64,000 nt of DNA from the NCBI GenBank assembly GCA_940671915.1, contig CALNVZ010003425.1:37660934-37724933 (forward strand), given 5' to 3'. The position numbers and the translations under genes were made by a program. Below the pieces are notes generated by a model. That model was not told where the DNA came from. It searched no databases and worked only from the letters and a program-made list of their open reading frames with translations. The DNA is from Paracentrotus lividus. Its lineage: Eukaryota; Echinodermata; Echinoidea; Camarodonta; Echinidae. Shown in pieces: positions 12,867 through 24,900 of the stretch (within the stretch, counting starts at the first letter, position 1; each line of letters starts with the position of its first letter).

Positions 12867-12936
12867 ACATTAAACTTGAAAAACATATCAAATTTATGAA
12901 CATCCATAAGGTAAGTGACAAATCGACGAACTAACA

Positions 12937-13926
12937 TAGGGTATATGCAGGTAATATGGGCCCCCTAAGCTCATTTGCCTAATTTGCATAAAATAAAAAA
13001 ATGGCACACAGTCTAATCTTTTTTGATATGAATCAATAACTACTGCTCTAACTTTTATTGTGAAGCAAAACAATTATCACCAACCCCCCTGTCTGCAATA
13101 TTCAAATGTTGACGTCATAACCAAAGTGCCCATATTACCTGCATGTGCAGGTAACATGGGCACATGTATTTAATGTATTTTAAAAAAAAACTACAATGAC
13201 TCTACTATGTCTGGAATTTGCTTAGAATGTTGAAAATCATTAACTTTCAGATCCTTTGAAATTATAAGACCCTTCAGTAAATACTTTGACTATATATTTC
13301 ATTGTTTTGTATTTTGTATATTATTTCTTTTAAAAAAAATATTATTTAAATATTATTTTCATTATACAAATCAATATAGGCCTACAATAAGTTATTTATA
13401 TTTATTATATACTGTTAATATACCCCCAAAATCGTAGCAAAGAGATTGATGCCTCATCCCAATACTAAGTGCCAGAATCATTTCCGCCATTTTGGACTGC
13501 CCATATTACCTGCACCAATGTTGGTATGCCAGGCAAGCTTTCAATGCCACATAGCACCCCTTCACTACAACAAATTGACCTATACACGCTAGTAATGATC
13601 AAAATGAAACTATAAGCTTACTAAATATACAAACAATTGAGGTTACCCCCTCAAACACTCTTTCACCATCACATTCTGTGAAATATCACATTTTACATCA
13701 GGGTAAAAAATTGCCGTAAGTTTTACATACCTTGTTGGTTTTCAGCAATTTTCTCAGAGAAATTTCGGCATTAGATGCTCTCACGATGATAGATTTTCGT
13801 ATACAGTTCATATGAACAACATTATGGCGCTCACACCTGTCACCTGTCACCGGTCGACGGTCACGACATGATTTGCTTCAGGTGGCCCATATTACCTGCT
13901 GGCCCATATTTCCTGCATGTACCCTA
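12937..13926. mobile_element. 990-bp TIR element with reiterated GGTAATATGGGC motif
   Basis: Termini TAGGGTATATGCAGGTAATA and (complement of the right end) TAGGGTACATGCAGGAAATA. The core GGTAATATGGGC or its complement recurs at about 12948, as an inverted pair at 13128-13163, at 13499-13514, and as a direct pair at 13883-13920. The inverted pair follows TGACGTCATAA. No long ORF, so non-autonomous. The layout matches 35110-36057, which uses a different motif. Superfamily not assigned. Confidence 0.75.
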
Positions 13927-14029
13927 CTTGAGGCATTTTTTTAATGTTTTGTCCACCAAACTTTAAAATTATTCAATAGCCACCCCTCTAGCTCTTTGGT
14001 ATTTCCCCACTCTCCATCTAGCGATCTCA

Positions 14030-14680
14030 CCCCCCCCCCCTCTCTCTCTTTCTCTCTCTATCTCTCTCCTTTCTCTCTCTTACTATAATATTTGTCCGTA
14101 ATCAGAAAATCATAGAATCTAATTTTTTCTCTCTCTCCCCTCCCTCTTTCTATCCCCCTCTCTCTCCCTTTCTTTCGTATTGTATTTGCCCGCCTGTCTC
14201 TCTCTCAAGATTATTTTTTAATCTACGATATGAATTTCATTTTGAGCGACAAGGAGCCTAACCATGAAGCCCTGAAAGAAAGAAAATCTCGCAATACACA
14301 ATTAGAAAATATTCAGAAAAACAATAGAATCATTTTCTTTCTTTCTCTCTCTCTCTCTCTCTTACTATATTGTCCGTCTGTCTCTTTCTCAAAATTAATT
14401 AATTTTTCAAGCTACAATTTGAATTTGGTTTTGAGTGACAAGGAACCTCACATTGAAGCCTCGAGAAAGATCATAATACCAAATTGAGAAATAATCAAAA
14501 TGTCAATAGAATCTATTTCTTTCTTTCTTGTCCTCTCTCTCTCTCTCTCTTCCTTTCTCTCTCTCTCTCTCCTTAAAAGCATAATAAACCAAACCATTAT
14601 CTATATATTTTAGCACGTTATGGTGAGTGACAAGGAAATAAACCTTGAAGGGGAGCCGAATTTCGGGAGTCGTGATACCC
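14030..14680 (+). repeat. Three tandem units of about 195 bp with CT microsatellites
   Basis: Each unit has a TTGAGTGACAAGGA-like block followed by TTGAAGCC (near 14243, 14434 and 14630), with CT/TCTCTC tracts between. The open frame at 14230-14487 simply follows the repeat. Confidence 0.75.
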
Positions 14681-15249
14681 TATTAATCAATTTACCGCCA
14701 GGCTTTCCCGGCTAGAATAGTTCCAAAAGGTACGACCTCCACCTTTGATAAAAAGTGAATTATTGATATCACACCACCATGTCAGTAACTGTCTTTCCTC
14801 AAAGTTTTAGGCTCATTTTCAAAAGCAATCATTAGAAAATGTGCTTTCTAATACCATATTTCTATAGACGACTATCAAATACGGTAAACAAAACGCATTT
14901 CTCCAAAATAATAAAGATGTGACTAAGCTTTTCAATTATCATCTTTTCGACACTCATCTGGCAATGTCCATGAACACACGCTTTCTAAATCCAGCCATGA
15001 TTGAGGGCAAGAGAGTCGTTAAGAATACAAGACAATCAAAAAGATAAAAGTGATTATCCTTCTGTCTTCTCGCAGAAGGTGGTGTAGGAGAACGATATTC
15101 TTGGGGCAATAATCATCCTTCAATTTGACGTCCTTTTGGCGATGCTTAATGACCATTCAGGTGTCTTTTACACTCATATTTGCAAGGAAATTGACAAATC
15201 TTACATCCTAACATGCTTAGAGGGTGTTTGGATGTGCAAATAGGATTTG
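14681..15249. other. No recognisable feature
   Basis: AT-rich non-coding sequence with no convincing ORF, hairpin or repeat. Confidence 0.4.
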
Positions 15250-15640
15250 TTCAGCGATTCTAAAGAAAACGGCGTATTCAGGTAGCAAAAACACTGGGCC
15301 TGGTGAGTTTAAATTTGGCATTCCTAGTCCATATATATTTTCGAGCAGACCATCCCTCCCCAAAACCCTCTGGTTGAGTTTGCTATACGCCTCCCTTAAT
15401 CTTTAACTTGCCAAAGGGCTACTTTTTTCGCAATAATTAAATTAAACAAGACACTCGTTCAGCACGTTACCGAGTCTGAAGAAAACGGCGTGTTTAGATG
15501 ATAACAAAACGGTGGAGCCCGATGCGGTAAGATTTGGCATTCCTATATAATCTATACGACCACCCCCCCCCCCCTCCTTGAAGGAATACGCCCCTGGCTG
15601 TTGGCTACGTACGCCGCTTTTAATCTTGCTATTGGGATAC
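15250..15640. repeat. Two diverged tandem copies, period about 225 bp
   Basis: Both copies read GGCG(T)... GGTGAGT/GGTAAGA ...TTTGGCATTCCTA... followed by a C-rich tract and ACGCC..TTAATCTT. The first spans about 15250-15425 and the second about 15480-15640. Confidence 0.65.
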
Positions 15641-16109
15641 TTCTTCATTTGTAATAATTCAATTATAATTATAGCGATGTATATACCCTGATTCAAAACC
15701 TCTTCCTAATAATCCTTTCCTCTGGCAATCTCCTACAACATAATTATTAGGAATAATCTGAGAAGAATCATAAATTTGCTTCAAATTAACTATTAATCAA
15801 ATTATTATCAGACTAAATCGAAACTTCTTCTTCTCCTTTTTCTAATCAGCCATTATTCATGCATTTTTTCCTTTAATGTATTTCACGCTGCCCTGCACAT
15901 CGGAAAAAAAAACTTTTAAAAAGTAGCACGAGGCTGTCTGAATTCCCTTTTCTTAACAATAAAAGATGATTTATAAAGTTTGAGAATTCTAATGAAATGA
16001 ATTAATGAAAGTATGAAATGAATAAAGAAATTACAATAAGTTCGTGTATGGGATCACAATTATTGCGACTGCATTGCCAATTCAAACACCTTCATGTCAT
16101 TAGTGATCT
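15641..16109. other. No recognisable feature
   Basis: AT-rich intergenic or intronic sequence. Confidence 0.4.
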
Positions 16110-16219
16110 GGGCCCATATTCATAAAACCTTCATAGGCCTAGTTACCAACTAACTGTGTACTGTTCCCTATGTAATAGGTTGACATGTAGCTTTATTAAG
16201 ATTTTATGAATATGGGCCC
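16110..16219. mobile_element. 110-bp MITE, termini GGGCCCATATTCATAAAA
   Basis: GGGCCCATATTCATAAAA at the left and its exact complement TTTTATGAATATGGGCCC at the right, enclosing about 74 bp. No coding capacity. Target duplication not clear. Confidence 0.85.
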
Positions 16220-17317
16220 TGAACTTTTAATATCATCAATATACCTTACTCCTTCATCCTATAGTTTTTGGTGAAGAATATGGATTTTGATTTCATGCCA
16301 ATTATCTCATCACGTCATACGCTTATTTTTATTTTATTTTTATTTTTTATTTGATTCTGATTCCACTTTGCTCTTAAAAAGCAAAAACAAACATGGTTTG
16401 ATCGTAATGATGTCATTTATTGACATGTTGGAAGATACATTTTAATTCTTCTCACTCTCTTTCCTTTCTTTCCTTCCTTTTTTCTTTAATTCTTTTTTTT
16501 TTTAAGCTGATGAATCTCTTCCAAACATCATATTGAGAGTCAAGCCGCAGTGAGCGCATGCAAATTCATTAAAGTTTATTTCATGAGCAAAATTATGGCT
16601 AGTATATAATATTCATTTTGCCTGTTCGCAATATAATTGATAATGTTGTTTGACATTCCGCAGAAATATATAAAGTACTCATGTGACCCTAGTAGGTATT
16701 CCAGGGGAAGTTGGTGTTCCTTAATCACATCAGTGTAGGGGAGTAGTGATGTTCGGTCGCCAGAGACTGAGCAGCTTTTAAGAAATCGATGAGCAATTCC
16801 CTTCCTTAGCTTCAAATCCATTAATTCTATGAAATATGCATTAGAGTAAACATTACATTAATTCATTGTTAGAGCGGATTTATTCGTCAAGGGGGTTACA
16901 GCAAGATAATTTACAACTGAGCGAGAGATGTGCTTATCCCCTCGGCATACTGTATGTTTTAGATTATTAAAACTCGTACTTTCTTATCATACCATCACTC
17001 ATAATCTCATATCCACAAGCATTCATTTTCCACAAATGACGTGCACGATTGTTATCGGCCTCAAAACATTATTGAGTTCAAAATTAAATGTGTAATTATT
17101 GCGTTGTCTACTTTCTACTTTGAATAAAGAAATAAATTAAAAAAAAACTTACTAATTCGTATTTAATTTAGCATATCCTCATTAAACGTACAATGACACA
17201 ATTACATAGTACATGATTTTAGAAATATATACGGAGGCTTAAGGGAAATGTTGCCTCCGTTTTTGCATGCACACATTTCAAAAACATCATTGTTGTTAAT
17301 TCAGAAAATTGTTCATT
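16220..17317. other. No gene seen
   Basis: AT-rich sequence with a CT-rich tract at 16440-16505. Open frames are short and unsupported. Confidence 0.45.
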
Positions 17318-17440
17318 CAGTTAATTTTTTTGGGGTCTTCGGCCATCAAAGGGGTAATCATGTATCAGCCATAGGGGTAAGGCGGGGGTCAATCGGCCCG
17401 CTCGCCTATTTTTACTTCGCCTTTTTTTTTTGACTCGTCG

Positions 17441-17481
<41 letters not shown>

Positions 17482-17510
17482 ACCCCCCCCCCCCACCCCC
17501 CCCCCCCCCC
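17318..17510. repeat. Dispersed-repeat fragment and long poly-C tract
   Basis: Related to 900-1000 (TCTTCGGCCATC, ATAGGGGTAAG, CAATCGGCCCG). It is followed by about 70 C with a few A (17440-17510) and then GGATCCGCGCCTG, the phrase also present in the S repeat. Confidence 0.7.
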
Positions 17511-17516
17511 GGATCC

Positions 17517-17880
17517 GCGCCTGTACATCCTGTGGGAGAGAGGTTCAGATGACAAAATCTCGGATCTTGTCTACATCCTGTGCAAGATCATGGCATCTAT
17601 TCATCTTTTTCCACAGGATGTATAGATCCGAGATCTTGTCATCTGATCATCTCTCCCACAGAATGTAGACATGACGAGATCCGAGATCTTTTCAACTGAT
17701 CATCTCTCCCACAGAATGTAGACAGTAGACATGACGAGATCTAAGATCATGTCATCTCATCATCTCTCCCACGGGATGTAGACATGACTAGATCCGAGAT
17801 CTTGTCATCTGATCATCTCTCCTACAGGATGTAGACATGGCGAGATCCGAGATTTTGTCATCTGATCATCCGCTTTACAG
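17517..17880. repeat. 53-bp minisatellite, outer block
   Basis: Units of the CATGTCTACATCCTGTGGGA / AGATGATCAGATGACAAGAT type, mostly in the complementary orientation. Same unit as inside 17912-18999, but this block lies outside that element's left terminus, so it may be a truncated neighbouring copy. Confidence 0.8.
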
Positions 17881-17911
17881 ATATTCAGCGCTGATGGGTA
17901 TGGAAGCTTAA

Positions 17912-18999
17912 AAGTGCCACCCAGATGTTCAGACAATCATCTCGTCATGTCTACATCATGTGGGAGAGATAATGAGATGACATAATCTTAGATCTCGTCA
18001 TATCTACATCCTGTGGTAGAGATGATCAGATGACAAGATCTTGCATCTAGTCATGTCTACATCCTGTGCAAGAGATGATGAGATGACAAGATCTCGGATC
18101 TCGTCATGTCTACATCCTGTGGGAGAGATTATTATCAGATGACAAGATCTCGGATCTCGTCATGTCTACATCCTGTGATAGAGATGATCAGATGACAAGA
18201 TCTCGGATCTCGTCATGTATACATCCTGTGGGAGAGATGATCAGATGACAAGATCTTGGATCTAGTCATGTCTATATCCTGTGGGAGAGATGAGATGATG
18301 ACAAGATCTCGGATCTCGTCATGTCTACATCCTGTGAGAGAGATGATGAGATGACAAGATCTTGGATCTCGTCATGTCTACATCCCATTGGAGAGATGAT
18401 CAGATGACAAGATCTCAGATCTCGTCATGTCTACATCCCGTGAGAGAGATGATCAGATGACAGGATCTCGGATCTCGTCATGTCTACATCCTGTGAGAGA
18501 GATGATCAGATAAAATCTCTTATTTAGTCATGTCTACATCATGTGGAAGATCATGGCATCTGATCATCTCTTCTACAGGATGTAGACATGACGAGATCCG
18601 AAATCTTGTCATCTGATCATCTTTCTCACAGGATGTAGACATGACGAGATCCGAGATCTTGTCATCTAATCATCTTTCCCACAGGATGTAGACATGACGA
18701 GATCCGAGATCCAAGATCTTGTCATCTGATCATCTCTCCCACAGAATGTAGACATGACGAGATCCGAGATCTTGTCATCTCATCATCTCTGTTACAGGAT
18801 GTAGTCACGACTAGATCCGAGATCTTGTCATCTGATCATCTCTCCCACAGGATGTCGACACGAGATCTAAAATCACGTCATCTGATCATCCCTTTTACAG
18901 GATGCAGACATGACGAGATCCGAAATCTCGTCATCTTATCTTTTTTCCTCAGAGATGTAGACATGACGATATCATTATCTGAACATCTCGGTGGCACTT
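17912..18999. mobile_element. TTAA-flanked TIR element filled with a 53-bp minisatellite
   Basis: TTAA at 17908-17911 and 19000-19003. Left end AAGTGCCACCCAGATGTTCA and the complement of the right end AAGTGCCACCGAGATGTTCA; pairing continues for 46 bp with about four mismatches. The inside is a tandem array of 53-bp units (CATCCTGT recurs at 18060 and 18113). The array runs in one orientation to about 18540 and in the opposite orientation from about 18555. No ORF of note. TTAA target sites fit piggyBac or Kolobok. Confidence 0.85.
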
Positions 19000-19309
19000 T
19001 TAATGAACTAAAAAAATAAAGATGTTATTTATTCCTTCTATTTGTTCATTATTTACCTTCTTACACAGATATGTAAAGCATTCATGTTGGTGCGTCTTAG
19101 TGTTATTCTAAAGATTGCGATGGATATGACATGAATTGTGAATGTTTGGGAGCACGATTTTGAGTAATTCGTAATTTATATTAGAGTTCTCATATTTTTG
19201 CGTGTTTTGGGCGCGTTACGATGGTTTTCAGGTCAACTTGCCACTATCACGGCGCCGATATTTTGAAAACGAGCACATGGACCCCTTTTTTTATGCTCCT
19301 AGTCTTTAA

Positions 19310-19759
19310 AGGTAGTGTCAGCCTTTTGCAGGCAAAAATATTAAATTTCTAGTTTTTGAGAGGATATAGTAGTATACCAATGACTATATCTTCCCACAAC
19401 ATGATTAAGCTCAAATGTGTATGTTTGTCATTATATTGCGATTATCAAAATTCAACCCTATTTTTTCGAACCTCGAAAAATATAGCGTACGGTGCGAACC
19501 GCTGACCGTTAGCGCAGAGAATAATACACGCTGATGCGCCGTGTGTATATTGCTGTGTGCGATCCGTGCCGCACGCGCTGTAATATCAACGATGTTGATG
19601 GAGAGCTGGTCAAGATTGGTAGTCAGATTTTCGTTTCGTATTACTGATCTAGGCAACCTATGACAGTAAGATTGAATATACAGTATAGGTCGATCATATT
19701 CTACAGTTATGCCAAGTTGCATTAGTTTTCGCAATTTGTGAAAAAGGCTGATACTCCCT
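19310..19759. mobile_element. TTAA-flanked MITE, 450 bp
   Basis: TTAA at 19306-19309 and 19760-19763. The left end AGGTAGTGTCAGCCTTTTGC pairs with the complement of the right end AGGGAGTATCAGCCTTTTTC. A 107-codon minus-strand open frame inside has no recognisable domain. Confidence 0.75.
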
Positions 19760-19778
19760 TTAAGTATACACTCCTCTC

Positions 19779-20210
19779 CAACTGTGCAAATTTTGATGAA
19801 ATTGATATGGATTTTGAATAAAGTGCAGCTTAAACTGTACTTTTTAAATTTCGTGTAGATTCCAAGCCTCTAATAATTGTATTTTGTCACTGTATGCACC
19901 ATGATAGCAACATGAGGTCGCTATACTGGCTCAAAAATAAGTAAAGGATACCCAGTTTAAATAATATCTCTATCTTTGTTATACACTTCGCAACAAACCT
20001 GGAAGATATGAAAAAGTTTTATACTCTTTTGACAAAGTAAAGGTGATTTTAACTCGTTTGTTGAAATCGCGAGGTCAAATAGAAAAAATATTTAAGAACT
20101 TCAAGGTTCCGTAGAAAAAAAGTAAGCACATGAACTTATATTATTTTTGGCATTTTAGGTATACATAGAAACCAAGGTAACTCTGTGCTTAAGTTTCGTG
20201 TAGACACCTG
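19779..20210. repeat. Flanking unit, left copy
   Basis: The stretch from CCAAGCCTCTAATAATTG (about 19862) to GTAACTCTGTGCTTA matches 28910-29226. The part before it (CTGTGCAAATTTTGATG...) matches what follows the right copy, so a roughly 400-bp unit was tandemly repeated and the mosaic at 20217-28909 now separates the units. Confidence 0.75.
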
Positions 20211-20216
20211 GGCCGG

Positions 20217-20624
20217 TATTCTGAAAACTGTCTTATCTTTTATCTTATCTTTTATCTTATCTCAAAAGATAATAGACCGCTAATATTTGGCTTAATACGT
20301 ATTCTGAAAATTATCTTATCTCTCTAAGGACCACCCTTATATTATCTCTGTCACGCCCCGTTCACGCCCAATTTTTTATCATTAACGAATCATTAAAGGT
20401 TTTAAATACTTAGGTCAACCAATAGAAATGCCCCTTCTTTAAAAGAAATTAAAATGCGCTTCGCGCACCATCAACATTAGGCGTAAGTTAATCTGCGCGA
20501 TTTGGGCGCTTTCGTCTGCAAGCTAAATTTTCTTTATGACGTAAAGTTTATTCTATTGTGACGTTTGTTTGGGGTTTTCTCAACAAAAAAACATAAAATG
20601 AAAAGGTGTATACCTACCTACCTA
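20217..20624 (+). mobile_element. GATAA-rich TIR element, copy A (5' half)
   Basis: Begins CCTGGGCCGGTATTCTGAAA, continues with TCTTATCTTTTATC repeats and stops within the body at a CCTACCTACC run, where the full copy B starts. Body matches B closely (TAATAGACCGCTAATAT, CACGCCCCGTTCACGCC). Confidence 0.75.
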
Positions 20625-21469
20625 CCTGGGCCAGTATTCTGAAAATTGTCTTATCTTATCTTTTATCTTATCTCAAAAGATAATAGACCGCTAATATATG
20701 GCTTAAGACGTATTCCGAAAATTATCTTATCTCTCTAAGGACGGCACCGCTTATATTATCTCTGTCACACCCCGTTCACGCCAATTTTTTTACGCATCAA
20801 ATCGATAATTAAAGGTTTTATATATACTTAGGTCAACCAATCGAAGTGCCCTCTTCTTAAAAAATATTAAGATGCGCTTCGCGCACCATTAACATTAGGC
20901 GTAGTTTAATCTTGCGCGATTTGTGCGCTTTCGTCTGCAAGCTAAATTTTCTTATGACGTAAAATTTATTCTATTGTGACGTTTCTTCTGGTTTCTCAAC
21001 AAAAAAGCCATAAAATGAAAATGTGTATCATTTCGATGAGGTCGTAAATGGCATCAAATAAGCAAAATCTAGTCTAATTTCTTCGGGATGTTTCTATGTA
21101 GGCCTGTTGACCCTGCATACTCATTATCTTACCCTTACTAAAAGATTAATTAGGGCAAATTCGCAGTTATCATTGAGATAAATAGCCCTACCTCTTGTAA
21201 ATTTTCTTGTTGTTGCCAGTAGTTAAGATAAAAAATAGATAAGATAATTTTCAGAATACCTATTATCTCAATATTTTATCTTGCGCACAGAGAACATTTA
21301 TGCGCCGTGTCTAACTTTACGCAAAACAGCTCTGACATCATATGCGCGCTTAGCGAACTTACAAGAAAGATAAAGAGAAAGATAAGATAATTTTCGGAAT
21401 ACCAATTTTGTCTTAACTCTGAGATACAAGAATATTTGTCTTAAGATATGTTTCGAATACGGCCCCAGG
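20625..21469 (+). mobile_element. GATAA-rich TIR element, copy B (complete, 845 bp)
   Basis: Left end CCTGGGCCAGTATTCTGAAA; the right end read on the complement is CCTGGGGCCGTATTCGAAAC. Subterminal TCTTATC/GATAAGA repeats lie at both ends. No transposase ORF. The RTE-like LINE abuts its right end. Confidence 0.75.
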
Positions 21470-21473
21470 TCGG

Positions 21474-21937
21474 CTAAACTGCCGAGACCATAGTACGAAT
21501 CCTCCAGTTATCCCTGTGTGCATGCAGTTCTTCAGCTCGTCTGTTCCAACTACCCCAGCATGCCGATTTCATGATGTCTAGGTATGTCTTGCGTTTTCTA
21601 CCACGCCCCGACGTCCATGCTGTGGGCTCCCAAAGGATGAGACTGCTGGCGGCCAACTCTGGTGTCGAAAACAATGACCAGCAAGCTGCATTCTTCTTGT
21701 TGCTATCTTGTCACCTATTTTGGGTAGTTTTCCATAGAGCGTCTTGTTTGGTAGTGTTGTCTCCAGTTTGATGTTGAGCACCGTTCTGAGCATTCTTGTG
21801 TAACACCCATTAAGAGACTTCTCCAGCTTTGGGGTGACTGTCCATGCTTCACAGCCGTACAGCAGTATTGTTTCCACAGTTGCAATGAAGAAGCCTAGTT
21901 TGATACCTGCGGGCAGAGTGAGACTTCCAGACAGCAC
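21474..21937 (-). pseudogene. LINE ORF2 C-terminal region
   Basis: Reads GCEAWTVTPKLEKSLNGCYT, then TLYGKLPKIGDKIATRRMQL and AGHCFRH, and HGRRGVVENARHT in a shifted frame. The GHC..H block followed by R-rich sequence is typical of the region after the RT in this LINE class. Confidence 0.7.
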
Positions 21938-22099
21938 TCATTTTATTGAGAGCTTTCCAGGCTATTGCCCTCCTGATCTTGACATCAGTTTCGGTGTGAA
22001 TTTACCCATGATCCCAGGTATTTAAAAGCCCTCTACCTCTTTTAGGGCATTACCTGACCTTGTCCTCAGTAGTCATGTTCTGGTACATTGTATGTCATA

Positions 22100-22742
22100 A
22101 ACTCTGTTTTTCTGAGTTAAGTCAAGCCCAACCTTGCTACATTCTACTTCTATCCTTTGCAGAAGTTGTTGAGCCTCGTCGATCTGATTGCTTAACAGGC
22201 AGATGTCGTCAGCAAAATTAAATCTGTAATTCTGACTGCTTGGACTCTTCTAGATCTTCTTGGAGTTACATATAAATCTAAGCTCAGCTCCTGGACCTAT
22301 CTGTAGCTGTCTCAGAGCATAGTCGAGAACTATAATAAAGAGGAAGGGTGCAAGAGTATCTCCTTGCAGGACTCCTGCGAAAATGTTAAATTCTTCCGTC
22401 TCTCCATCTGGTGTTACAACTTTAGCCCTTGTGTTGTTAGTGTACATGTTGTTAATTGGCATTTAGTAGATTTGGTGGTATACCGTATAGGCTTTTAGTA
22501 TTTTCACATCTCTTCTTGCGATGGATTGAATCGAAAGCTTTCTTGAAGTCAACAAATGTCAGCACCGCAGACAGGTTGTTCAGCTTTACCTCTTCGATGA
22601 TGCGTCTAAGAGCCAGGATTTGAGCAACCGTGGTTCTACCTCGCCTAAATCCGTTCTGATTGATTCTCAGTTCTGGATCAATAGCTTCTCTTATCCGGTT
22701 AAGTATCATGCGATTGAATAACTTTGCAATGATACACGTCAA
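22100..22742 (-). pseudogene. LINE reverse transcriptase domain, frameshifted
   Basis: Fragments include NQNGFRRGRTTVAQILALRR, FVDFKKAFDSIHR (motif A), GVLQGDTLAPFLF (motif B) and FNFADDICLLSNQ, with the catalytic FADD at 22205-22216 (motif C). The domain is split over at least three frames. Upstream blocks continue to about 23100 in degraded form. Confidence 0.8.
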
Positions 22743-23455
22743 GCTGATTCCTCTGTAGTTATCGGTATTGGAGAGATTACCCTTCTTGGGGACTGGTATG
22801 ATGTTTAGAGAGTGACCACTGCTGAGGTTTCTTGTTCTCTATCAACACCTTGTTACATATTTTGATGAACAACTCGTCAGATCACAGCTCTTAAATACTC
22901 AGGGGGATGTTATCTGGCCCTGCACTCTTGCCTTGCCTCAAAGAAGACTTTGCCTTTTCATATTCTCCTTTTGTGAAGGGACCATCTTCTATTCCGAGGT
23001 CTTCAAACAGTTGGTACTTCCTTGTCAGTGTCCGGTGTATGAGCTGGTGTGCCTAGCAATCTTCTGAAAGTGGTTATACCAGGTACTCACTCTCTCCTCT
23101 GGACTTGCCCCAGCACCTGGCCTTCTTTTGATGTTTTCCTTCGGTGATCTCATTAATTACTCTCCAAGCCTCTCCGTACTGGCCAGACACCATTGACATT
23201 CTGTATTCTGGTCTATTTTCTCCCTCACGTCCTTCTCCTTCAATGTGTTATATGTTTCATACAACTTTTCCTTAGCCTCCTTCAAGAGTATGTTGTCTTC
23301 CTCTAAGCCTGTCGAGGTGATTTTGACTAGCCTCCTTCATTTTTTGCTCTTGCCTCAGTCACGTCTGGATGTTTGGAGTACAGCTCTCTTTTAGTGTGTG
23401 TTTTCCTGGGTACACAGGCCATCATTGCAGCCTTGTTTGCTTCCACCGAATCTGC

Positions 23456-24345
23456 TCAATAGCATGTTCTTGTTGGATTTTCTTCGATGTTAAGAATCTC
23501 GAAACGATTTCTCACCTCAACTGTATATTGATCTTGTAAATTAGGATTCACAGAAAATTTATTCCAGTCAAACTTTGTTCGCTGTTTTGCCTTCGGGACA
23601 CGAAGACTCAATCTGACTCTCATAGACACAATTCTGTGGTCTGAACCCACTGTGCAGAAGGTGTTGTATGGTTCTGCATTCAGGACGCTGTTCCACCACT
23701 TCCGTCTCACTAAAATGTAGTCAAGTTGACGTTTCATACCTGTGCCCCTGTCAGATAAGTCCATCTTTTACCTGTTTTGCTTCCTGAACTGGGTATAGCT
23801 GCTAGTAGACTATGCTGCTGTCATAATCTCTGGCCAGAAGTTCTCCATTTCTATTTGTTTTATGCATTCCAGGTGAATGAAGCATCTTCCGTTCCTAGTC
23901 TAGCATTAAATCCCCTAGGACTGCCAGAAGTTGTGTGCAGAACCCCACGGATTACATCACTCAGATCATCATAATAATTCTCGACGACTTCTTCTGGAGA
24001 TGTATTGTTGGTGAGGTATGTGACTATCACTGTGGTGACGGGATTACTGTCAAACTCGGCAAACTAGGATCCTATCGGAGTGTCGTGTTGCTCTGCGCAA
24101 AGCTTTCCTCGCACGAGTACTGAGTAGAAGTCCTATCCTCCAACTGATGCCTGAGACTGGTTCCTCCATGCTGAAGCTGTAATGAGATATTGACCTTCCA
24201 GTGCTTGCTGAATACAACTGGACCTCATGTACTCTCTCTGTGTTCTTGGATACCTAGGATCTCGATCCCACATGATTCAAAGCAGTGAGCTATCTCACTT
24301 GCTCTCACTTCTTCTCTTGCTTGTGTTAGCATTGAAGGTTGCCAT
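23456..24345 (-). pseudogene. LINE endonuclease domain, frameshifted
   Basis: N-terminal MATFNANT near 24345, then REEVRASEIAHCFESCGIEI, a TYLTNNTSPEEVVENYYDDL block, a GDFNAR-type site near 23905 disrupted by a 1-nt shift in a T run, and LDYILVRRKWWNSVL followed by GSDHRIVSMRVRLSL. GDFN and SDH are the catalytic signatures of the LINE endonuclease fold. Several frame changes separate the blocks. Confidence 0.75.
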
Positions 24346-24900
24346 TATGAATGGCTTCCTACAACGCAAAAGTGCTTCAGAACGAGCACTGTTTTCAGAC
24401 AAACCCTCCAGGAGGGTTTAAGGGCCCATCGTCATTTGTCGACTTCCTGTAGCAGGTCGACCAGTACTTCTATCGTCTGCAGAGCTCCTGTGGACTCCGC
24501 CACTGGAAATATAGGCTTTGAAATAACTGAACTATTCATAATTAAGGTCTTTACTATGCTGTGATGCAGGTCATCTAATCAAAGGGGGCGCAACTCCTCC
24601 AATGATGATGGTTGACCGGTGGTGACCGGACGGTCACTCATACGCTCTTTGCCGTATGGAGAAGCGTTGCTTACAAGATACGCCGAGCCCACCATCATGG
24701 CTCCCTATTTAACCATAAGTGGGACCTATTATTAGGGATGGTTCCCTGGGAACTGTCGGGTAGTAGAGCGTGTTCCACACGCCGGTGGGTCATACATACC
24801 CTAGACTACTGAGGGGTTCCCACCCCGAGAACACGTCTGCATTGCTGCATTTTGCTACTCCCGACCGCAAAGTCGGTTCCCCGACTTTACCTCAAAAGTC

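Larger units (their letters stand above)
21470..24900 (-). mobile_element. RTE-like non-LTR retrotransposon, near full length, inactive
   Basis: On the minus strand the order is 5' leader (about 24900-24365), apurinic-type endonuclease (24345-23456), reverse transcriptase (about 22742-22100) and a C-terminal region with a GHCFRH motif (21937-21474). The 3.4-kb size suits RTE-class elements. Reading frame is broken by many indels and stops, so it cannot be functional. The family call rests on remembered protein similarity (SDHR, QGDTLAP, FADD blocks); RTE against RTEX is undecided. Confidence 0.8.

Noticed and set aside
17517..18999. CRISPR-like regular repeat array
   Set aside because: There are no unique spacers; whole 53-bp units repeat in tandem and invert, and the genome is animal.
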